Shown here one piece after another: positions 60,893 through 64,000 of a stretch of 64,000 nucleotides of DNA. The number at the start of each line of letters is the position of its first letter. The stretch's first letter is position 1. This DNA is from VXOI01 sp965261945. GTDB taxonomy: Bacteria; Chloroflexota; Dehalococcoidia; Lucifugimonadales; UBA3495. A program made the position numbers and the translations under genes. The DNA is taken from contig CBDHEF010000002.1 of the NCBI GenBank assembly GCA_965261945.1, positions 2,728,001 through 2,792,000 of the forward strand. The letters run 5' to 3'. The notes below the pieces were generated by a model. That model was given only the letters and a program-made list of their open reading frames with translations. It was not told the DNA's origin and searched no databases.

Positions 60893-62625
60893 TGGAAATC
60901 GTAGGCATAGACTTTGGCACTACCAACTTGCGCATCTCCACCTGGGACCCCAACGATCCCAATGCGGGTCTGCCGCAATCACGCATGATCGGCAGGGGCG
61001 GCGCCTCGATTATGCCGGTGGTCGCCGCGCTGCGACTGAACGCCGACGGCGAGGTCTCTGTCCTGGTTGGCGAAGACGCCGACGCCGTGGAAGACGGTCC
61101 CAACACCGTGGTCATCCGCAACATCAAGCGCTGGGCGCTGTCGGGCGACCCCTATGTGAAATGGCGCCTGGAAGCCGGCGGGATCGAATGTCCCACATGG
61201 TGGAACCTCGAACTGGGGTGTATCGAGGCCCGGGACTGGGGACGGCAATTTCAAGTCAAAGACCTCCTGGCCGAAATCCTGAAGGAGGCGGTGAGCCGCG
61301 CCGGACTGCCCGAGCGGTTCGAGTGGCGGGCCGGCTGCCCCGTGCAGTCGGGCTACGAGTACCGCGCCATGCTGGCCGAAGTGCTATCCGGGATCGCCGG
61401 GTCGGGCAGGGTGGAATGGGTGGTGGATGAGCCTGTGCTATTCCTGACGGCGGCGCAGCGCAACATCGACCCCGATTCGGAACTCAGGCTGCGGGGGTCG
61501 TACCTGGTCTATGACCTGGGCGGCGGCTCCTTCGACTGTGCGCTTGTGGAAGTGCGGGATACCGGCGAGATGGTGGTATACGGCGCCGACGGGGACCCGC
61601 TGCTGGGCGGCTCCAACATTGACCGGGACTTGAAGGCCAGGCTGGGCGGGGCGGAAAACCTGTTGCGGCTGGCCAAGGAGCAGGTATCCCCGGACAATCC
61701 CATTGTCCCCTTTGGCGGCAGCGTCGCCCTGACTTGGAAGGATGTTGAGGCGGAGCTCAAGGGCGGCAAATTTGTTTCCCGGTCGCTCATGGCCATGAGG
61801 GACGCCTATATCGGCGCGAAGACGGCTCTCCAGCGGTATGGCGAGGCGTCGGGTGACGGCTCCGGTGACATTATCATGGACATGAATGACGATACCGGAG
61901 AGGTCCGGTTCGTCAGGCAGCTGGGATACCCGGACATGGAACGGGAAGTGGACGGCATCATCATGTTCGGCGGCCCCACCCGCTCGCCTTTCTTCAAGGA
62001 AAACCTGGGCCGTTGGTTCGGGGACGCCAAGGTGATGCTGGCCAGCGACCTGATTGCCGGCGTGGCCGACCCGGAGTTGACCGGGGTGAGCATGGGCGCC
62101 TGCTACTATCAGTCGGGGGAGAACTTCCACCGGGTGCTCAGCCGACTGCCTTACCGGGTAACCCTGGAGAACACCAGCACCGGGCGGGAAGAAGACTCGG
62201 TAGAATACCTGCCCCACCAGCACTTTGTGGCAACGTTCCAGCCTGCCGAGCAGTACGAATCGTCGTGGCTGCACCAGGAGTGGGACAATCCGCAGGAATA
62301 CGAACTGACGATTACCGACCCGGACGGCGTGGTGCTGGAGCGCCAGCCCGTAACCGGATACCTGGAGCCGGAGAATCGCCAGCCCGCCACCGGACTGCGG
62401 CTGATTATCGACCGCCTCGGCCCGGTGTACGTAGAAAAGAGGTACGAAGGAGCAGGACTGCCCTGGAGGAAGAGAGTTACGGTGGTGGAAAACCCGCCGT
62501 GGCAGACAAAGGATCAGCGGGATGTACTGGAGGATGCGCGTCAAAGGCAACGCACGCGCGAGGGCGGACGTCGCCAGCAAACCGCGGGGCAGTTGGATAG
62601 CCAGTTAGATCACCCCGAAGCGTAA
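60892..62625 (+). CDS. Hsp70-family ATPase (DnaK-like, shortened)
   Basis: The protein has 577 residues. The ATPase motifs are present: phosphate-1 DFGTTN at 7-12, phosphate-2 DLGGGSFD at 208-215 and adenosine GGPTRSP at 360-366. A substrate-binding-like beta domain follows (LPYRVTLENTSTG), then a Gln/Arg-rich C-terminal helix. It differs from housekeeping DnaK in length and in the lack of an EEVD-like or typical lid. Its own dedicated exchange-factor-like partner lies upstream, and there is no DnaJ gene in the operon. A hairpin follows. Confidence 0.9.
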   Translation: MEIVGIDFGTTNLRISTWDPNDPNAGLPQSRMIGRGGASIMPVVAALRLNADGEVSVLVGEDADAVEDGPNTVVIRNIKRWALSGDPYVKWRLEAGGIECPTWWNLELGCIEARDWGRQFQVKDLLAEILKEAVSRAGLPERFEWRAGCPVQSGYEYRAMLAEVLSGIAGSGRVEWVVDEPVLFLTAAQRNIDPDSELRLRGSYLVYDLGGGSFDCALVEVRDTGEMVVYGADGDPLLGGSNIDRDLKARLGGAENLLRLAKEQVSPDNPIVPFGGSVALTWKDVEAELKGGKFVSRSLMAMRDAYIGAKTALQRYGEASGDGSGDIIMDMNDDTGEVRFVRQLGYPDMEREVDGIIMFGGPTRSPFFKENLGRWFGDAKVMLASDLIAGVADPELTGVSMGACYYQSGENFHRVLSRLPYRVTLENTSTGREEDSVEYLPHQHFVATFQPAEQYESSWLHQEWDNPQEYELTITDPDGVVLERQPVTGYLEPENRQPATGLRLIIDRLGPVYVEKRYEGAGLPWRKRVTVVENPPWQTKDQRDVLEDARQRQRTREGGRRQQTAGQLDSQLDHPEA

Positions 62626-62655
62626 TTTCCAACCCCGGCGCAAGCGCAAGAAAAG

Positions 62656-62682
62656 GCGGGCGACCTGTCACCAGGCGCCCGC
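62656..62682. terminator. Stem-loop after the Hsp70-like gene
   Basis: GCGGGCG-A-CCTG pairs with CAGG-CGCCCGC around TCAC (62656-62682), an 11-bp stem with one bulged A. It lies between convergent genes and may end both transcripts, though the T-tract is weak. Confidence 0.65.
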
Positions 62683-62715
62683 TCTGCGTTGGGCTTGTTC
62701 TACCGGCCGACTGCT

Positions 62716-62997
62716 CTACACCCGCCACATATCCCCGGTCTGGAAGATGAGATCCACCTGGCAGATTTCGTCGGCGGGCCAGCCGGCCAGCTTCATCCAG
62801 TCCTCGAAGTGGGACTGCTCCACGGCCTCGCATTCGGTGAAGAGCTTGCCGCGGGACGTGTCGGCGTAGACCTTCAGTATCGTGGTGCGGCGGTCGGGGC
62901 GCCACTTGCTCACCCCTCCGGTGTAGGCGCCCAGCTTCTCCCGCAGTTGGGCCTCGGTCAGTCCCTCGATTGTGTGCGTGGCTAGAAACCTGGCCAT
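62716..62997 (-). CDS. Small ferredoxin-like-fold protein (DUF4242/ABM-like)
   Basis: The protein has 93 residues beginning MARFLATHTIEGLTEAQLRE. The pattern of a short strand, helix and C-terminal AGWPADEICQVDLIFQT resembles small dimeric alpha-beta barrel proteins such as DUF4242 or antibiotic-monooxygenase-like domains. Cys55 and Cys79 are present but no clear metal site. Family assignment is tentative. Confidence 0.55.
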   Translation of the reverse strand: MARFLATHTIEGLTEAQLREKLGAYTGGVSKWRPDRRTTILKVYADTSRGKLFTECEAVEQSHFEDWMKLAGWPADEICQVDLIFQTGDMWRV

Positions 62998-63049
62998 ACA
63001 GCGTTTACCTCATTCAGGCCGGATTAAGTCTGCGTTTGGGTGCAGGGGA

Positions 63050-63090
63050 ACGCCCTCACCCTAACCCTTTCCCAGAGGGAGAGGGGATTT
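63050..63090. repeat. REP-like palindrome, copy 15
   Basis: GAACGCCCTCACCCTAACCC with TTTCCCAGAGGGAGAGGGG lies between the small ferredoxin-like gene and the MaoC gene. Confidence 0.8.
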
Positions 63091-63124
63091 TGTTCTTGCT
63101 CCCCACGTAGAGAGAGGATTGTTT

Positions 63125-63685
63125 CTAGTCCTGGGGCGGGACGAAGGGGTAGGGGATGGGCGGGCCGTCGCGCAGGGGCAGGGCCACGGTGGCCGTGCCG
63201 GGCATACTCTCGATGCCGTCCTGCGTCTTCATGCCGATTTCCAGGTCTATCAGGCCCATGCCGCCCTTTTCCTGCTTGCCGGTTATGCGGCCCCACATGA
63301 TCAGCACATCGCCGGGCACCAGCATCGCCCGGTGCTCGAACTGCGCCTTCCAGGGCCAGCCGTTGGGCAGCGTCCAGTCCTTCAGGTACTGCGGCACCAC
63401 GCTCTGCTTCCACGAACCATGCACCAAGATGCTGGGGTTCCGGTCGTGGTTCAGGCCGAAGTCCAGATCGTAATGAATCCGGTGGAAGTTCTCTATGGCC
63501 GCGCTCCACCGGAACAGGTGCGTGGGAGTGGGGGCGTAGATGTACTTGGGCAGCTCGTCGCCCACCTCCACGTCCTCGAAGTAGGTCTGCTTCTTGTTGC
63601 GCAACTGCTCGCCGCTGGGCTTCTCGTTGTGTTCGAGAATTTGCTCCGCTGGCATCTGGAGCAGTTCTTCCAGTTTTGCGCTCAT
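63125..63685 (-). CDS. MaoC/FAS1-like hot-dog dehydratase
   Basis: The protein has 186 residues. The segment VEVGDELPKYIYAPTPTHLF and IHYDLDFGLNHDRNPSILVH carry the MaoC-like Asp...His hydratase pair (HYDxxF...NP..LVHG). The partial gene upstream on the same strand is the complementary subunit. Such two-gene pairs hydrate or dehydrate acyl-CoA, for example mesaconyl-C4-CoA hydratase-like or (R)-specific enoyl hydratases. Confidence 0.85.
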   Translation of the reverse strand: MSAKLEELLQMPAEQILEHNEKPSGEQLRNKKQTYFEDVEVGDELPKYIYAPTPTHLFRWSAAIENFHRIHYDLDFGLNHDRNPSILVHGSWKQSVVPQYLKDWTLPNGWPWKAQFEHRAMLVPGDVLIMWGRITGKQEKGGMGLIDLEIGMKTQDGIESMPGTATVALPLRDGPPIPYPFVPPQD

Positions 63686-63717
63686 CTCATACCTCTGTTG
63701 TCGCGGTGTGCCGGGTT

Positions 63718-63757
63718 TTCACCCCCACCCTAACCCTCCCCCTGGAGGGGAGGGGAT
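63718..63757. repeat. REP-like palindrome, copy 16
   Basis: TTTTCACCCCCACCCTAACC with CCTCCCCCTGGAGGGGAGG lies between the two dehydratase subunit genes. Confidence 0.8.
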
Positions 63758-63763
63758 GCGGGG

Positions 63764-64000
63764 TTAGCGGCGGATGGAGGACTGGCGGGTGATGCAGAGC
63801 AGGTCGCCGTCCTGGTTCGTGAAGCTGGTCTCTACGGTGATGATGAGGAAGGCCCGCCCGTCGCGCCCGGAGCGTTCGCGGATGTCGGAGTAACGGTTCT
63901 GGAAGAAAATCTTGTCGCCGATGCTGGGGTACTTGTAGATTTCCAGCTCGTTGCCGGCGTTCAGCACCCGCACCAGGTTGGTCGGCGCCGTGGGCAGCGC
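63764..64000 (-). CDS. FAS1-like dehydratase subunit, 3' part
   Basis: The last 78 codons are in the window. The region VLNAGNELEIYKYPSIGDKI with FFQNRYSDIRER and FLIITVETSFTNQDGDLLCI is the N-terminal hot-dog half typical of a FAS1/MaoC-type dehydratase. Its 5' end lies beyond base 64000. It is the likely partner of the following MaoC-like subunit. Confidence 0.8.
   Translation of the reverse strand, partial: ALPTAPTNLVRVLNAGNELEIYKYPSIGDKIFFQNRYSDIRERSGRDGRAFLIITVETSFTNQDGDLLCITRQSSIRR

Overview
This is a GC-rich chromosomal window carrying mixed core and accessory genes. The gene set (a CysO-like sulfur carrier beside a zinc-ribbon threonine-synthase-like enzyme, many VOC and NIPSNAP proteins, SMP-30, Gfo/Idh/MocA, Uma2, MaoC/FAS1-type dehydratases) and the many imperfect palindromes of the type CACCCTAACCCTCTCCC...GGGAGAGGG suggest a Chloroflexota genome, perhaps the Dehalococcoidia/SAR202 side. 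That placement is inference from gene content. No rRNA, tRNA or CRISPR array was seen.

Layout. 1-6.3 kb: dapA tail, a coiled-coil protein, purA, yqeY, purQ and three tandem EamA transporters (the first a pseudogene). 6.5-14 kb: VOC proteins and an aroK-fic-aroB operon in which a Fic enzyme sits between two shikimate genes, followed by a HEPN/PaREP1 protein and a DNA methyltransferase/restriction endonuclease pair. 14-19 kb: TauE/SafE exporter with a coupled 51-residue membrane protein, tgt, CysO-like carrier, coiled-coil membrane protein, threonine-synthase-like enzyme. 18.9-27.3 kb: a DUF3800 pseudogene, an intact IS5-type element with a frameshifted transposase, a class III aminotransferase, BtpA and uvrA, among remains of VapC, MazF and BrnT toxins. 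27.4-34.2 kb: M16 peptidase, Uma2, metallo-hydrolase, membrane protein, HNH, gamma-glutamyltransferase. 34.2-36.2 kb: a two-gene ATPase plus PD-(D/E)XK-like cassette. 36.3-48.9 kb: catabolic enzymes and a DppABC-like peptide importer without ATPase genes. 48.98-52.2 kb: a permease 3' remnant fused to a phage portal/terminase remnant. 52.6-58.6 kb: a rhodanese whose catalytic Cys codon is UGA, a putative lipoprotein, two Gfo/Idh/MocA genes flanking an intact and a broken aspartyl-protease-like gene, and signal peptidase I. 58.7-62.6 kb: a three-gene Hsp70-centred operon. The window ends with MaoC/FAS1-type dehydratase subunits.

Three loci deserve most attention: (i) the Zn-finger / CarD-coiled-coil-GrpE-like / Hsp70-like operon at 58.7-62.6 kb, a candidate undescribed chaperone-based system; (ii) the translationally coupled AAA ATPase and small nuclease-like gene at 34.2-36.2 kb, a candidate defence cassette; (iii) the rhodanese with an in-frame UGA at the active-site Cys followed by a hairpin fitting a bacterial SECIS. 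About 17 copies of one palindromic repeat lie between genes, and two copies are inserted in frame inside uvrA and gamma-glutamyltransferase.
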